33,278 bases of DNA from Defluviicoccus sp. (GCA_028820505.1 JAPPIT010000003.1:1-33278), one strand, 5' to 3'; counted from the stretch's first letter, positions 1 through 8,509 are shown. Made by a program: numbers and translations. The notes: generated from the letters alone by a model not told the origin.

Positions 1-157
1 GGGGGGGGGGGGGGGGTTGGGTTTTTTAAATTTTTTTAAAACCCCCCCCCCCCCTCCCCGCGCCCCGGGCCGCCCCCCCCCGCGCTCGCCCGTGGTGGGG
101 GGGGCCCCCCACGACAGAGGGGGCGTGGGACGGGATGAGAGCTTCGGAAACACGACA
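1..157. other. Low-complexity contig end, no gene
   Basis: The window opens with runs of G, then T, A, T, A and C (about 16 G, later about 14 C), then G/C-only sequence up to about base 110. Normal composition returns near base 120. Reading frames through this part give proline/arginine-rich nonsense. I see no gene, promoter or repeat family. The pattern of successive homopolymers looks like a sequencing or assembly artefact at a contig edge, so the region should not be interpreted biologically. Confidence 0.75.
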
Positions 158-832
158 CTAGGCCCGGGCCCCGTCGAGCCCGTCGAGCGCCGCGGCGAGC
201 GCATCGAAGCGATCGATCACCGCATCCGCGCCCAGCGCCGATACCGGCACCGGGCTGTAGCCGAAGCTGACCGCGACGAACGGGATCGATGCGGCGCGGG
301 CGGCATCGGCGTCGATCGGGCTGTCGCCGACCATCGCCGCCGGGCGCCCCGCCCCGCCGGCCCGCGCCACCGCTTCCAGCAGCGGCTCGGGGGCGGGCTT
401 CCTGACGGGAAGCGTGTCGCCCGCGACGACGCCGGCGAAATAGCCGGCGAGGCCGAACGTCTCCAGCACCAGCTCCGCCAGATGTTCCGGCTTGTTGGTG
501 CAGACCGCGAGCCCGGTTCCGCGCGCCGACAGCCCTTCCAGCGCGTCATGCACCCCGGGGAAGGGCGCGCTGCCCGCGACCGGCGCATCCTCATAGGCCG
601 CGATGTACGCGGCGAATGCGGCGTCGATCCGCGCCTCCGACGCCGGCTCTCCGGTCGCCTCGAAGGCATTCTTCATGAGCACCCGGCCGCCGCTGCCGAT
701 CAGCTGCCGCACCTCCTCGCGCGTCAGCGGGCGGCGCCCCTCCGCGGCGAGCGCCGCGTTCGCCGCCGCCTCGATATCCGGCAGGGTGTCGACGAGCGTT
801 CCGTCGAGGTCGAATACGACTGTTTCGGTCAT
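158..832 (-). CDS. gph: HAD-family phosphoglycolate phosphatase
   Basis: A 224-residue HAD hydrolase, probably dephosphorylating 2-phosphoglycolate in the cytoplasm, a salvage step for a product of DNA repair and oxygenase side reactions. The nucleophile motif FDLDGT has Asp8 and Asp10, an alpha-helical cap follows, then the motif II threonine in VCTNKPEHL, the lysine in RKPAPEPL and the acidic motif VGDSPIDADAA. Length and motif order fit Gph/CbbZ. The start is the ATG right before the DxD region and lies 79 bp from the divergent kdsB start, so the two may share a promoter region. The product name is by family; another small phosphorylated substrate is possible. The stop codon lies close to the damaged contig edge but the C-terminus looks complete. 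Confidence 0.85.
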   Translation of the reverse strand: MTETVVFDLDGTLVDTLPDIEAAANAALAAEGRRPLTREEVRQLIGSGGRVLMKNAFEATGEPASEARIDAAFAAYIAAYEDAPVAGSAPFPGVHDALEGLSARGTGLAVCTNKPEHLAELVLETFGLAGYFAGVVAGDTLPVRKPAPEPLLEAVARAGGAGRPAAMVGDSPIDADAARAASIPFVAVSFGYSPVPVSALGADAVIDRFDALAAALDGLDGARA

Positions 833-911
833 GTTCTGCCGCCGTACCCTCGCGCTTGATCTCCGGCGCGACTATTCTCAGCCGCGACCGATCCCGCAAG
901 GACCCCCTGCC

Positions 912-1661
912 ATGGCCGGCAGCCCGCCCGTCCTCGCCGTCATCCCGGCGCGCTACGCCTCGACCCGGTTCCCGGGCAAGCCGCTCGCCGCGATCGCGGG
1001 GACGCCGATGGTGGTCCGGGTATGGGAACGCGCGCGGCGGGCAAGGACCGTGGACCATGTCGTGGTCGCCACCGACGACGAGCGCATATCGGCGGTCTGC
1101 CGCGAGCACGGGATCGATTGCGAGATGACGGCCGCGACCCACGCCACCGGGACCGACCGGCTGGCCGAGGTCGCGGAACGCCGGTCCGCCGGGATCTACG
1201 TGAACGTCCAAGGCGACGAGCCGCTGATCGACCCTGCCAGCATCGATGTCGTGGTCGAAGCGCTCCGACGCGTCCGGGACGACGGGATCGAGGTCTCGAC
1301 CTGCTATCTGGAGGAGGCGTCGCCCGAGCAATGCGCCGATAGCTCCGTCGTCCACCTCGTGCCGGGCGTGGACGGCTGCGTGATGATGTTCACGCGCCTG
1401 CCGGTGCCGCTCGACTTCGCGGAATCCGCTCCGCGGCGGATCCATGTCGGCATGTTCGCCTTCACCGCCGCCGCGCTTGCCAGATTCCAGGCCTGGGAAC
1501 GGGGGCCGGTCGAACGCGCGGAGAGTATCGAGCTGATCCGCGTCATCGAGCACGGCGAACGCATCGCCTGCGCGCCGGTGCCGCCGGGCTCCATCGGCGT
1601 CGACCGGCCGGAGGACGTGGCGCTGGTGGAAGCGGCGCTCGCCGCCGAAAGCGCACGATGA
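912..1661 (+). CDS. kdsB: 3-deoxy-manno-octulosonate cytidylyltransferase
   Basis: Activates Kdo with CTP to CMP-Kdo for lipid A-Kdo assembly in lipopolysaccharide synthesis, in the cytoplasm. The 249-residue protein starts MAGSPPVLAVIPARYASTRF, which holds the nucleotide-binding IPARxxSTRFPGKPL signature. VNVQGDEPLIDP near residue 100 is the second family hallmark, and HVGMFAF and the E-x-IELIRVIEHG segment follow in the usual order. The ATG at 912 is chosen because AAGGA lies about 9 nt upstream and the protein begins directly with the conserved strand; an in-frame extension upstream would overlap gph. The stop overlaps the kdsC start as ATGA, so the two are probably translationally coupled. 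Presence implies a Gram-negative host with Kdo-containing LPS. Confidence 0.95.
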   Translation: MAGSPPVLAVIPARYASTRFPGKPLAAIAGTPMVVRVWERARRARTVDHVVVATDDERISAVCREHGIDCEMTAATHATGTDRLAEVAERRSAGIYVNVQGDEPLIDPASIDVVVEALRRVRDDGIEVSTCYLEEASPEQCADSSVVHLVPGVDGCVMMFTRLPVPLDFAESAPRRIHVGMFAFTAAALARFQAWERGPVERAESIELIRVIEHGERIACAPVPPGSIGVDRPEDVALVEAALAAESAR

Positions 1662-2167
1662 GCGACGCCGCCGACATCCGCGGCCGTATCCGGCTGGTCA
1701 GCCTCGACTGCGACGGCGTGATGACCGACGGGACGCTCTATTACGGCGAGGACGGGCGGCAATGGCGCGCCTTCCACGTGCATGACGGAGTCGGCATCCG
1801 CATGCTGATCGAGGCGGGACTCGAGGTGGCCTTCATCACCGCGAGCCGGACCGCGGCCATCGAACGCCGCGCCGAGGTGCTCGGCGTGCCCCATTGTCTG
1901 GTGGGCGTGGGCGACAAGCGGGAGGCGCTCGCCGATCTGTGCGAACGCCTCGGCATCGGCTTCGACGCTGTGGCCCATATGGGCGACGACCTCAACGATT
2001 TGCCGGTGCTGGAGACGGTCGCACTGCCCGCGACGGTTCCCAACGCGGTTCCGGCGGTCCGCGCGGCCGCCCGCTTCACCACCGGGCGGAGCGGCGGCGC
2101 GGGCGCGGTGCGCGAGTTCGCCGAATGGCTGCTGGACGGGCGCACGCAGACCGGGGAGCGAAGATGA
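1658..2167 (+). CDS. kdsC: 3-deoxy-manno-octulosonate-8-phosphatase
   Basis: Hydrolyses Kdo-8-phosphate to Kdo, the step just before KdsB. The protein has 169 residues, the normal size of the capless tetrameric C0 HAD enzymes. The nucleophile motif is [11 protein letters not shown] with Asp17 and Asp19, and the family segment [23 protein letters not shown] follows, then the motif IV region [12 protein letters not shown]. The start overlaps kdsB by four bases (ATGA) and the stop overlaps purH in the same way, so kdsB, kdsC and purH form a tightly coupled unit. Having both Kdo activation and Kdo-8-P phosphatase side by side strongly supports the call over other small HAD phosphatases. Confidence 0.94.
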   Translation: MSDAADIRGRIRLVSLDCDGVMTDGTLYYGEDGRQWRAFHVHDGVGIRMLIEAGLEVAFITASRTAAIERRAEVLGVPHCLVGVGDKREALADLCERLGIGFDAVAHMGDDLNDLPVLETVALPATVPNAVPAVRAAARFTTGRSGGAGAVREFAEWLLDGRTQTGERR

Positions 2168-3750
2168 GCGACGGCGACAGGGTCTTGGTGAAACGGGCGC
2201 TGTTCTCGGTCTCCGACAAGACGGGGCTGGTGGAGTTCGCGTCCGCGCTCGCGGAACGCGGGATCGCCCTGGTCGCGAGCGGCGGCACCGCGCGGGCGCT
2301 CGCCGATGCAGGGCTCGAAGCGAGCGACGTCTCCGACCTCACCGGCTACCCGGAAATGATGGACGGCCGGGTCAAGACGCTGCACCCGGCGGTCCATGGC
2401 GGCATCCTCGCCCGACGCGACCTCGCCGCGCACCGGGAGGCGATGGAGGCGAACGGGATCGCCCCCATCGACCTCGTCGTCGTCAACCTCTACCCGTTCG
2501 AGCGAACCGTCGCGGGCGGCGCGGACCGCGACGAAGCGGTGGAACAGATCGACATCGGCGGACCCGCCCTCATCCGCGCGGCCGCCAAGAACCATGAATT
2601 CGTCGTCGTCGCCACCGACCCGGAGGACTATGAAGGGATCGTCCGCGAGCTGGCGGAGAACGACGGCGGGACCACGCTCGACTTCCGCAGGTGTCTCGCC
2701 GCCGCCGCCTATGCGCGGACCGCCGCCTACGACGCGGCGATCTCGCAATGGTTCGCGCGCGAAGTCGACATACCGTTCCCCCGCCATATCGCCTTCGGCG
2801 GCACCCGCGCCGAACTGTTGCGCTACGGCGAGAACCCGCACCAGGAGGCGGCACTCTACCGCACCTTGCCGGAGCGGCCCGGCGCCGCTTCCGCTTCCGC
2901 GATCCAGGGGAAAGCGCTCAGCTACAACAATCTCGGCGATGCCGACGCGGCGTTCGAGCTGGTCGCCGAGTTCGACCGCCCGGCGATCGCGATCGTCAAG
3001 CACGCCAACCCCTGCGGCGCGGCGGTCGCCGATACGCTGGCCGAGGCCTATGCACGCGCCTTCGCCTGCGATCCGGTCAGCGCCTTCGGCGGCGTGGTCG
3101 CCGCCAACCGGCGGATCGACGAGGCGACCGCCCGGGCCATCACCGAGATCTTCGTCGAGGTGGCGATCGCGCCGCATATCGACGAGGCCGCACGCGCGAT
3201 TTTCGCCGAAAAGCCCAATATCCGGGTGCTCGAGACCGGCGCGATGCCGGATGCGACCGCGCCCGGCCTTGCGGTCCGCTCGGTCGCCGGCGGGTTGCTG
3301 GTGCAGGACCGCGACGGGGGACGGACCGGCGAAGCGGCGCTCCGCGCGGTTACGAAGCGCGCGCCGACCGAGGCCGAGGGTCGCGACCTTCTGTTCGCAT
3401 TCGCGGTCGCCAAGCACGTCAAGTCGAACGCCATCGTCTTCGCCCGGAACGGGGCGACCGTCGGCATCGGGGCGGGCCAGATGAGCCGGGTCGACTCGAC
3501 GCGCATTGCGGCCCTGAAGGCGGCGGACATTGCGCGCGAGGCGGGCCAGGGGGAGCCCGGCACGACCGGCTCGGTCGCCGCGTCGGACGCCTTCTTCCCC
3601 TTCGCCGACGGGCTCGTCGCCGCCGCGGAGGCCGGCGCGACGGCGGTGATCCAGCCGGGCGGCTCGGTCCGCGACGAGGAGGTGATCGCCGCCGCCGACG
3701 AGCGCGGCATCGCGATGGTGTTCACCGGCCGGCGGCATTTCCGCCACTGA
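2164..3750 (+). CDS. purH: Bifunctional AICAR transformylase/IMP cyclohydrolase
   Basis: Catalyses the last two steps of de novo IMP synthesis: formylation of AICAR with 10-formyl-THF, then ring closure. The protein has 528 residues, typical for PurH. The N-terminal MGS-like cyclohydrolase domain shows [16 protein letters not shown] at residues 11-26 and [15 protein letters not shown] around 68-82. The C-terminal transformylase domain has the Lys-His catalytic pair in KHANPCGAA at 279-287 and ends with [18 protein letters not shown] and [11 protein letters not shown], the standard PurH end. The ATG overlaps the kdsC stop. Linking a purine gene to Kdo genes by 4-bp overlaps is not the usual arrangement. 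Transcription probably ends in the repeat element just downstream. Confidence 0.97.
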   Translation: MSDGDRVLVKRALFSVSDKTGLVEFASALAERGIALVASGGTARALADAGLEASDVSDLTGYPEMMDGRVKTLHPAVHGGILARRDLAAHREAMEANGIAPIDLVVVNLYPFERTVAGGADRDEAVEQIDIGGPALIRAAAKNHEFVVVATDPEDYEGIVRELAENDGGTTLDFRRCLAAAAYARTAAYDAAISQWFAREVDIPFPRHIAFGGTRAELLRYGENPHQEAALYRTLPERPGAASASAIQGKALSYNNLGDADAAFELVAEFDRPAIAIVKHANPCGAAVADTLAEAYARAFACDPVSAFGGVVAANRRIDEATARAITEIFVEVAIAPHIDEAARAIFAEKPNIRVLETGAMPDATAPGLAVRSVAGGLLVQDRDGGRTGEAALRAVTKRAPTEAEGRDLLFAFAVAKHVKSNAIVFARNGATVGIGAGQMSRVDSTRIAALKAADIAREAGQGEPGTTGSVAASDAFFPFADGLVAAAEAGATAVIQPGGSVRDEEVIAAADERGIAMVFTGRRHFRH

Positions 3751-3763
3751 CCGGACGTTCCCC

Positions 3764-4032
3764 TAGCCCGCATTTCTCGCCAGTGTCATGGCCTGCGCGG
3801 TGCTGTCCGGCCGACAGGGCAGGAGAGCCGCGCCGCGCGATGCGGGGACATCGGGCAAGCGGCGCGACGCACCCTGTCGGCCCGACAGCGCCGCCCGAAG
3901 GGTCGCGCCCGGGCGCCCGCCCGCGGCGTCGCGGGCCTCGACCGTAGTCCCCGCTACGCTCTTCGGCCCGCTCCTGACGGGCGGGCGCCTGGACGCGACG
4001 CAGGCCGTGACACTGGCGAGAAATGCGGGCTA
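3764..4032. repeat. Nested inverted-repeat element, possibly MITE-like
   Basis: Outer arms of 34 bases at 3764-3797 and 3999-4032 are inverted copies with one mismatch. Between them sit two further inverted pairs: 3802-3819 with 3872-3889 (18 bases, one mismatch) and 3912-3923 with 3978-3989 (12 bases, perfect). A single strand would fold into an outer stem carrying two side hairpins, a Y shape. No transposase is encoded; open frames inside are short and unlike any protein I know. No clear target duplication flanks it. The right arm ends on the TAG codon of the minus-strand transporter gene. It could be a non-autonomous transposable element, a dispersed palindromic repeat or a structured RNA, and may also terminate purH transcripts. 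Confidence 0.8.
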
Positions 4033-5313
4033 ACGTCTGGGCGCCGCCACGAAGGCCATCAGCACGAGCCCGACCGCGAAGAACGCGATGATCGTCGCCA
4101 TGCCGGCACGCTGCGATTCGAAGGCGAGCGTCGCCCAGGCGAGGACGGCGGGGCCGGCGAACGAGGTGACCTTTCCCGAGAGCGCGTAGAGGCCGAACAT
4201 CTCCGTCCGCAGCTCCACCGGGGCGAGATGCGCCATCAGCGACCGGCTCGCCGCCTGGACCGGCCCCATGAAGATGCCGAGCGGCAGCGCGAGCAGCCAG
4301 AACGCCGTCTTGCTCTCGACCACCAGCAATGGAACGCCGAACACGATCAGCCCGACGATCCCGATCTGGACCGTCCGCTTGGATCCGATGCGGTCGTCGA
4401 GCCAAGCAAATCCGGCGGCCCCCAGCCCGGCGGTGACGTTGAGCGCGATGCCGAACTGGATGATCTCCTCGAACGACATGCCGAACGTGCCGGCGGCGTA
4501 GATTCCGCCGAACGCGAACATGGTGTTCATGCCGTCGACGTAGAACAGGCGGGCCAGGAGGAACCGCGCGATGTTGGCGTGCCGCCTGATCTCGCGCAGC
4601 GTGGAGACCAGCTGGGCGAGACCGGTGCGGATCGCCTCGCCCGCGCGGACCCTGAGCCCGGCTTCGTCGGGAACCCAGAGAAAGGTCGGAATGGCGAAGA
4701 CCGCGAACCAGAGCGCGACCATCGGCCCGACGATGCGGATGTGCTCGGCCTGCCCCTTGTCGAGCCCAAACAGTGGACGCTCGGCCTGGACGAACAGCAC
4801 CAGCAGCAGACCGAGGCAGGCGAGGCCCCCCATATAGCCAAGACCCCAGCTCCAGCCGGACAGCCGCCCGATCCGTTCCCTGGACACGAGGCCGGGCAGC
4901 ATCGCGTTGTAGAACACGTTGCCGATCTCGAAGGCGGTGTTGGCGAGGACGAAGAAGACCAGCGCCCACAGCATGTCCGCCGGGTCGGGGCGCGTGTACC
5001 AGAGGAGCGCCGTCGCGGCGACGGTGATCGCCGCGAAAGCGCCGAGCCAGGGCTTGCGCCGCCCGGTGCGGTCGGCGATCGATCCCAGAATCGGACTCAG
5101 CACGGCGATCAGGATGCCGGAGACCGCGAGCGCATGGCCCCATGCGGCGGTCCCCTCGATCTGGTTGTCCGCCACGGCGCGCGAGAAATAGGCGGCGAAT
5201 ACGAACGTGACGATGACGGTGGGGAAGCCCGAGTTCGCCCAGTCGTAGAGGCACCAGGAGAATTGCGCCCGCCTGCCTGCTGTCGGCGCTTCGGTTTGGG
5301 GAACGGAGGCCAT
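4030..5313 (-). CDS. MFS transporter, UMF1 (Atg22-like) family
   Basis: A 427-residue integral inner-membrane permease with about twelve hydrophobic segments. The sequence CLYDWANSGF at residues 21-30 is the hallmark YDWANS motif at the start of the first membrane helix in UMF1/Atg22-like permeases. The MFS loop motif appears as GSIADRTGRRKPWLG near residue 85, and a central hydrophilic loop separates the two halves. Substrates of bacterial UMF1 members are mostly unknown; efflux of amino acids or other small molecules is possible but not shown here. The stop codon TAG (4030-4032) coincides with the end of the inverted-repeat element, so the last residues may have been altered by that insertion. 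The start lies 79 bp from the divergent cupin gene. Confidence 0.85.
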   Translation of the reverse strand: MASVPQTEAPTAGRRAQFSWCLYDWANSGFPTVIVTFVFAAYFSRAVADNQIEGTAAWGHALAVSGILIAVLSPILGSIADRTGRRKPWLGAFAAITVAATALLWYTRPDPADMLWALVFFVLANTAFEIGNVFYNAMLPGLVSRERIGRLSGWSWGLGYMGGLACLGLLLVLFVQAERPLFGLDKGQAEHIRIVGPMVALWFAVFAIPTFLWVPDEAGLRVRAGEAIRTGLAQLVSTLREIRRHANIARFLLARLFYVDGMNTMFAFGGIYAAGTFGMSFEEIIQFGIALNVTAGLGAAGFAWLDDRIGSKRTVQIGIVGLIVFGVPLLVVESKTAFWLLALPLGIFMGPVQAASRSLMAHLAPVELRTEMFGLYALSGKVTSFAGPAVLAWATLAFESQRAGMATIIAFFAVGLVLMAFVAAPRR

Positions 5314-5392
5314 GGATGGACACTAGCACCCTTCCTCTCCCCTGTGGCACCATATGTCGCAGATCTCGCCGCACATTCAGGGAGCGCAAGCC

Positions 5393-5935
5393 ATGGCATA
5401 TACGCTTGAGGAGTTCTGTCGGGACTGCCGCGCGCATCTTGAGGAAGACCCCGGCCCGCAGGGCCGCGAGCAGGTCCGCCTCGACCTCGAACGGCTGCTG
5501 CAGGTGCCCGAATTCGTCGAGGAATATTGCGGTCCGGGTGTCGAGCGCGGCGTCCATATGCTTTATGACGACCCCGATCTCGGCTTCCAGGTGCTGGCCC
5601 ACATCAATGCCAAGGGCCGGGTTTCGCCGCCGCACGACCACGGCGCGTCCTGGGCGATCTACGGCCAGGCGACGAAATACACCGACATGACCGAGTGGGA
5701 ACGCCTGGATGACGGTTCCGATCCCGGTCGCGGCGAAGTCAGGGAAGAGAAGAAATACCGCCTGACGCCGGGCCATGCGGGGATCTACGCCGACGGCAAG
5801 ATCCATTCCATCGACTATCCCGACGACGCCCGTTTCGTCCGGGTGACCGGAACCAATCTCGACGAGATCAACCGGATCGCCTTCAACCGCGAGACCGGCA
5901 CGATCCAGCAGATGGGCCCGCAGATCGCGAGCTAG
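5393..5935 (+). CDS. Cupin-fold protein, putative metal-dependent enzyme
   Basis: A 180-residue cytoplasmic protein with a double-stranded beta-helix pattern. An alpha-helical N-terminus (about 1-55) leads into the first cupin motif PPHDHGASWAIYG, with metal-binding candidates His81 and His83, and a later His138 in the segment GKIHSIDYPDD. This resembles the cysteine-dioxygenase-like cupins annotated as predicted metal-dependent enzymes of the double-stranded beta-helix superfamily. The substrate is unknown. The ATG at 5393 is preferred over an upstream in-frame ATG at 5354 because AGGGAG sits about 8 nt before it and the upstream residues look random. It stands alone, divergent from the MFS gene. 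Confidence 0.75.
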   Translation: MAYTLEEFCRDCRAHLEEDPGPQGREQVRLDLERLLQVPEFVEEYCGPGVERGVHMLYDDPDLGFQVLAHINAKGRVSPPHDHGASWAIYGQATKYTDMTEWERLDDGSDPGRGEVREEKKYRLTPGHAGIYADGKIHSIDYPDDARFVRVTGTNLDEINRIAFNRETGTIQQMGPQIAS

Positions 5936-6056
5936 GCCGCTACCTCTCCACCACGGCCCCGATCTCTCGTACGGCGACCGTCGGCATCGCGGCGGCGGCG
6001 CGCATCCTGTATTCCTTGCGCGAATCCGCCGTTCGCCATTTCGGGATGCCGCCATC

Positions 6057-7388
6057 TTGTCTGTCGCGTCGCGGCTCGGCCCTGCGGCGCCGGTCGCGCC
6101 CCTCTTCGCCGTCGTCTGGTTCCTCGTGCTCCTGCGCATTCTGTGGCGGGATGCGCCGGTCGACGACGCGGCGACGCTGGCGCTCGGGCTTCTGTTCGCG
6201 ATCGGCATCGCGCGCGTCCGGGGGCATACCCGGGTGCTCGCTACCGCATTGGCGCTGGCCGCCCTGGGCTCGGCCGCGGCGCTCGACGACTGGTGGGCGC
6301 TGTGGCGCGGGTTGAGCGACGCGACGACCTTCGCTGCCTTCTTCGTCACCCTCCTGGTTCTGCGCACGACGGCGGAACGGCGGCCCGAGACGCTCCGTAC
6401 CCGCCATCTGATGGCGCTTCTGGACCCCCGGCAGAGGTCCACGGCGACGCTATACGGCGCCAACGTCATGGGCTCGGTGCTGGTGGTCGGCGCGCACGCG
6501 ATCCTCGCCCCGGTACACGACCGGAACGCGCCGGAGCCGGAACGTCGGCGAGCCGCCATCATCGCCCTGCGCGGCATGGGACTCGCGGGGCTCTGGTCGC
6601 CGTTCTGGGTCGCGATGGCGGTCGGCTTCCAGCATTTGCCCGACGTGCCGTTGTGGTCGGTGATGACGCTGGGCCTCGCTCTCGCCATTCCCGGACTGAT
6701 CCTGGGCCAGGTCATGGCCGGGGCCTTCCAGGGTGGGGCGCGGACCGCGCTCGCCGCGCTCCTGCCGGTGGTGCCGCCGGTCGCGATCGCGGCGGCGACG
6801 GTCGTCGGGTTGGCGAGCTTCGCCCCGCTGCGGCCGCTGGAAGCGCTGTTGCTCGGAATCCCGCTGGTCTGCGCCGCCGCCCAGATTCAGCTCGGCCGGC
6901 GGGCGATTTGGGAGATCGTTCGCGTGTCCTACGACCGCATGCCTTCGGTGCTGGGCGAGATGGTGATCGTCACCTGCGCGTTCGTTCTGGGCCGGGTCCT
7001 GGTCAGCGGGCTCGGCGTCCTCGATCCGGCGCTCTGGCCCGGCCCGAAGGCGCTGCCGGCCCCCGCCATCATCGCTTTGATGGTGGTCGTCCCGGCGGCG
7101 CTCGCGCTGTTCGGCCTCCACCAGATCGTGACCATCACGGTATTCCTGGTCCTGTTCACCCAGGTGCCGACCGGGGTGGCGGACCTGGTCCTGTTCCAGT
7201 GCGGGCTTGTTTCCTGGTCCATCGCCTCGATGATCGGGCTGTCGGCGATATCGACCGTGGCGGCGGCGTCGTTCTTCCGCGTTCGCCTCGAGCGCGTCGC
7301 CTTCGGCGCCAACCTGGCCTTCGGCGCCGCGATAGCGGTGCTGGGCACGGCGATCCTGTCGCTGCTGAACGCCGCGCTCGTCGCATAG
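6057..7388 (+). CDS. Polytopic membrane protein of unknown function
   Basis: A 443-residue protein made almost entirely of hydrophobic stretches, roughly 10-13 membrane segments (for example about 12-30, 38-53, 90-103, 134-151, 199-222, 231-252, 300-319, 334-354, 357-371, 378-403 and 414-440). A cytoplasmic loop near 105-130 is rich in Arg and Glu. The arrangement of short polar breaks inside hydrophobic hairpins (such as around 180 and 383-390) recalls ion-transporter-superfamily permeases, but I recognise no specific signature, so no substrate is proposed. The start is TTG at 6057 without a strong ribosome-binding site and is uncertain. The next gene downstream is Rieske oxygenase 1, 82 bp away behind a palindromic operator, so joint function is not certain. 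Confidence 0.7.
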   Translation: MSVASRLGPAAPVAPLFAVVWFLVLLRILWRDAPVDDAATLALGLLFAIGIARVRGHTRVLATALALAALGSAAALDDWWALWRGLSDATTFAAFFVTLLVLRTTAERRPETLRTRHLMALLDPRQRSTATLYGANVMGSVLVVGAHAILAPVHDRNAPEPERRRAAIIALRGMGLAGLWSPFWVAMAVGFQHLPDVPLWSVMTLGLALAIPGLILGQVMAGAFQGGARTALAALLPVVPPVAIAAATVVGLASFAPLRPLEALLLGIPLVCAAAQIQLGRRAIWEIVRVSYDRMPSVLGEMVIVTCAFVLGRVLVSGLGVLDPALWPGPKALPAPAIIALMVVVPAALALFGLHQIVTITVFLVLFTQVPTGVADLVLFQCGLVSWSIASMIGLSAISTVAAASFFRVRLERVAFGANLAFGAAIAVLGTAILSLLNAALVA

Positions 7389-7412
7389 CGGTGCCGGGCG
7401 CGATGAATATTG

Positions 7413-7428
7413 TTTGTATACATACAAA
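7413..7428. promoter_or_regulatory. Operator-like palindrome before Rieske gene 1
   Basis: TTTGTATACATACAAA is a perfect inverted repeat of 7 bases around AC. Inside it TGTATACA (7415-7422) is itself a perfect palindrome. It is strikingly AT-rich in a GC-rich neighbourhood and lies 43 bp upstream of the oxygenase ATG. The shape and size resemble operators of GntR/FCD regulators, which often control aromatic oxygenase genes, but no regulator gene is in the window. The TATACA core could also serve as a -10 element, which would fit repression by promoter occlusion. Confidence 0.55.
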
Positions 7429-7470
7429 TTTGGCCCTAAGGTTCGGACGGTCCGAGCCTGGAGGAACGCG

Positions 7471-8499
7471 ATGACCTTCGTCAGGAACGCGTGGTACGTG
7501 GCGTCCTGGGCGAGCGAGCTGACGCAGGCGCTCCAACGCCGGACGATCCTCGGCGAGGATGTGGTTCTTTACCGGACCGGCGACGGCGCGCCGGTGGCGC
7601 TGCGCGACCGCTGCCCGCACCGGCTGCTGCCGCTGTCGAAGGGACGCCTGATCGATGACAGGGTCCAGTGCGGCTATCACGGGCTGGTCTTCGACCGGTC
7701 CGGCACCTGCGTCCACGTGCCGGGACAGGCGGTAATCCCGCCCAACGCCCGCGTGAGGAGCTACCCGGCGGCCGAACGGCTGGGGCTGATCTGGATCTGG
7801 ATGGGCGATCCGGACATGGCGGATCCGGCGGAGATCTACGACCTTCCCGAGTACCACCGGCCGGAATGGGGCGTCGCCCACGGGGATGCGCTCCACGTCA
7901 AGGCCGACTATCTGCTGCTGTGCGACAATCTGAGCGATCCTTCGCACGTCGAATACGTCCACCCGACCACCTTGGGCAGCCCGAGCTCCGAAGGGGTCGG
8001 CGTCGAGTTCGAGGAGGAGGATTGGGGCGTGACCACCCACCGATGGTCGCTGGACTCCGAACCCATCGGCTTCGCCAGGGCGTTCGGCAATTTCGACGGG
8101 CGGGTCGACCGCTGGCAGTACTACCATATGCACACGCCATCCACCGCGATCATCGATTTCGGAACCGCGCCGGCCGGGACCGGATTCAAGGCCAAGGCGG
8201 GCGGGTTCGACAACTGCATCCGGGTGTTCTCGTGCCACTTCATGACGCCCGAGACCGAGACGAGTTGCTACGATTACTGGCTGCACGTGCGCAATTTCGG
8301 CATCGACGACCCGTCCGTCGGAGAGGGCATTTCCGGGCAGTTCCGCATCGCCTTCGCCGAGGACAAGGAGGTGCTGGAAGCCATCCAGTGCGAGGAGGAC
8401 AGGTTCGAGGGCGGCACCCGGGTGGGACTCGACCTCGATGCGCCGGCGGCGCTGTTCCGCCGCAAGATCGACCGGCGGGTCAGAACCGAAGCAGCGTGA
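7471..8499 (+). CDS. Rieske non-heme iron oxygenase, VanA/dicamba-type (copy 1)
   Basis: Catalytic subunit of a Rieske oxygenase, which uses O2 and electrons from a separate reductase to hydroxylate or O/N-demethylate an aromatic substrate. The 342-residue protein begins NAWYVASW, typical of VanA-like enzymes. Rieske cluster ligands are Cys48, His50, Cys67 and His70. The mononuclear iron site is DNLSDPSHVEYVH with His159 and His164, and Asp298 in FAEDKEVLEAIQ; Asp156 can bridge the two centres. Spacings match vanillate O-demethylase and dicamba monooxygenase. The ATG at 7471 follows GGAGG by about 7 nt. It shares only the fold with the other three copies and has an unusual Cys-rich stretch near 250-266. 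A DUF1185 gene follows 10 bp downstream. The substrate is unknown. Confidence 0.9.
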   Translation: MTFVRNAWYVASWASELTQALQRRTILGEDVVLYRTGDGAPVALRDRCPHRLLPLSKGRLIDDRVQCGYHGLVFDRSGTCVHVPGQAVIPPNARVRSYPAAERLGLIWIWMGDPDMADPAEIYDLPEYHRPEWGVAHGDALHVKADYLLLCDNLSDPSHVEYVHPTTLGSPSSEGVGVEFEEEDWGVTTHRWSLDSEPIGFARAFGNFDGRVDRWQYYHMHTPSTAIIDFGTAPAGTGFKAKAGGFDNCIRVFSCHFMTPETETSCYDYWLHVRNFGIDDPSVGEGISGQFRIAFAEDKEVLEAIQCEEDRFEGGTRVGLDLDAPAALFRRKIDRRVRTEAA

Positions 8500-8509
8500 G
8501 GAGGCCGCG

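Noticed and set aside
591-1553. Long minus-strand frame across gph and kdsB
   Set aside because: It is antisense to two well-supported genes and its composition is the usual His/Asp/Arg-rich shadow of GC-rich coding DNA.
3788-4033. Open frame of 81 codons on the plus strand
   Set aside because: It lies entirely inside the nested inverted-repeat element, has an Arg/Pro/Ala-rich composition typical of GC-rich non-coding frames and no ribosome-binding site.
3750-4045. Target-site duplication around the nested repeat
   Set aside because: ACGT occurs on both sides but at different distances from the arms and is too short to be meaningful.
3722-6715. Very long minus-strand open frame of nearly 1000 codons
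   Set aside because: It overlaps the recognisable MFS transporter in another frame and runs antisense through the cupin and membrane protein genes; no domain is recognisable in it.
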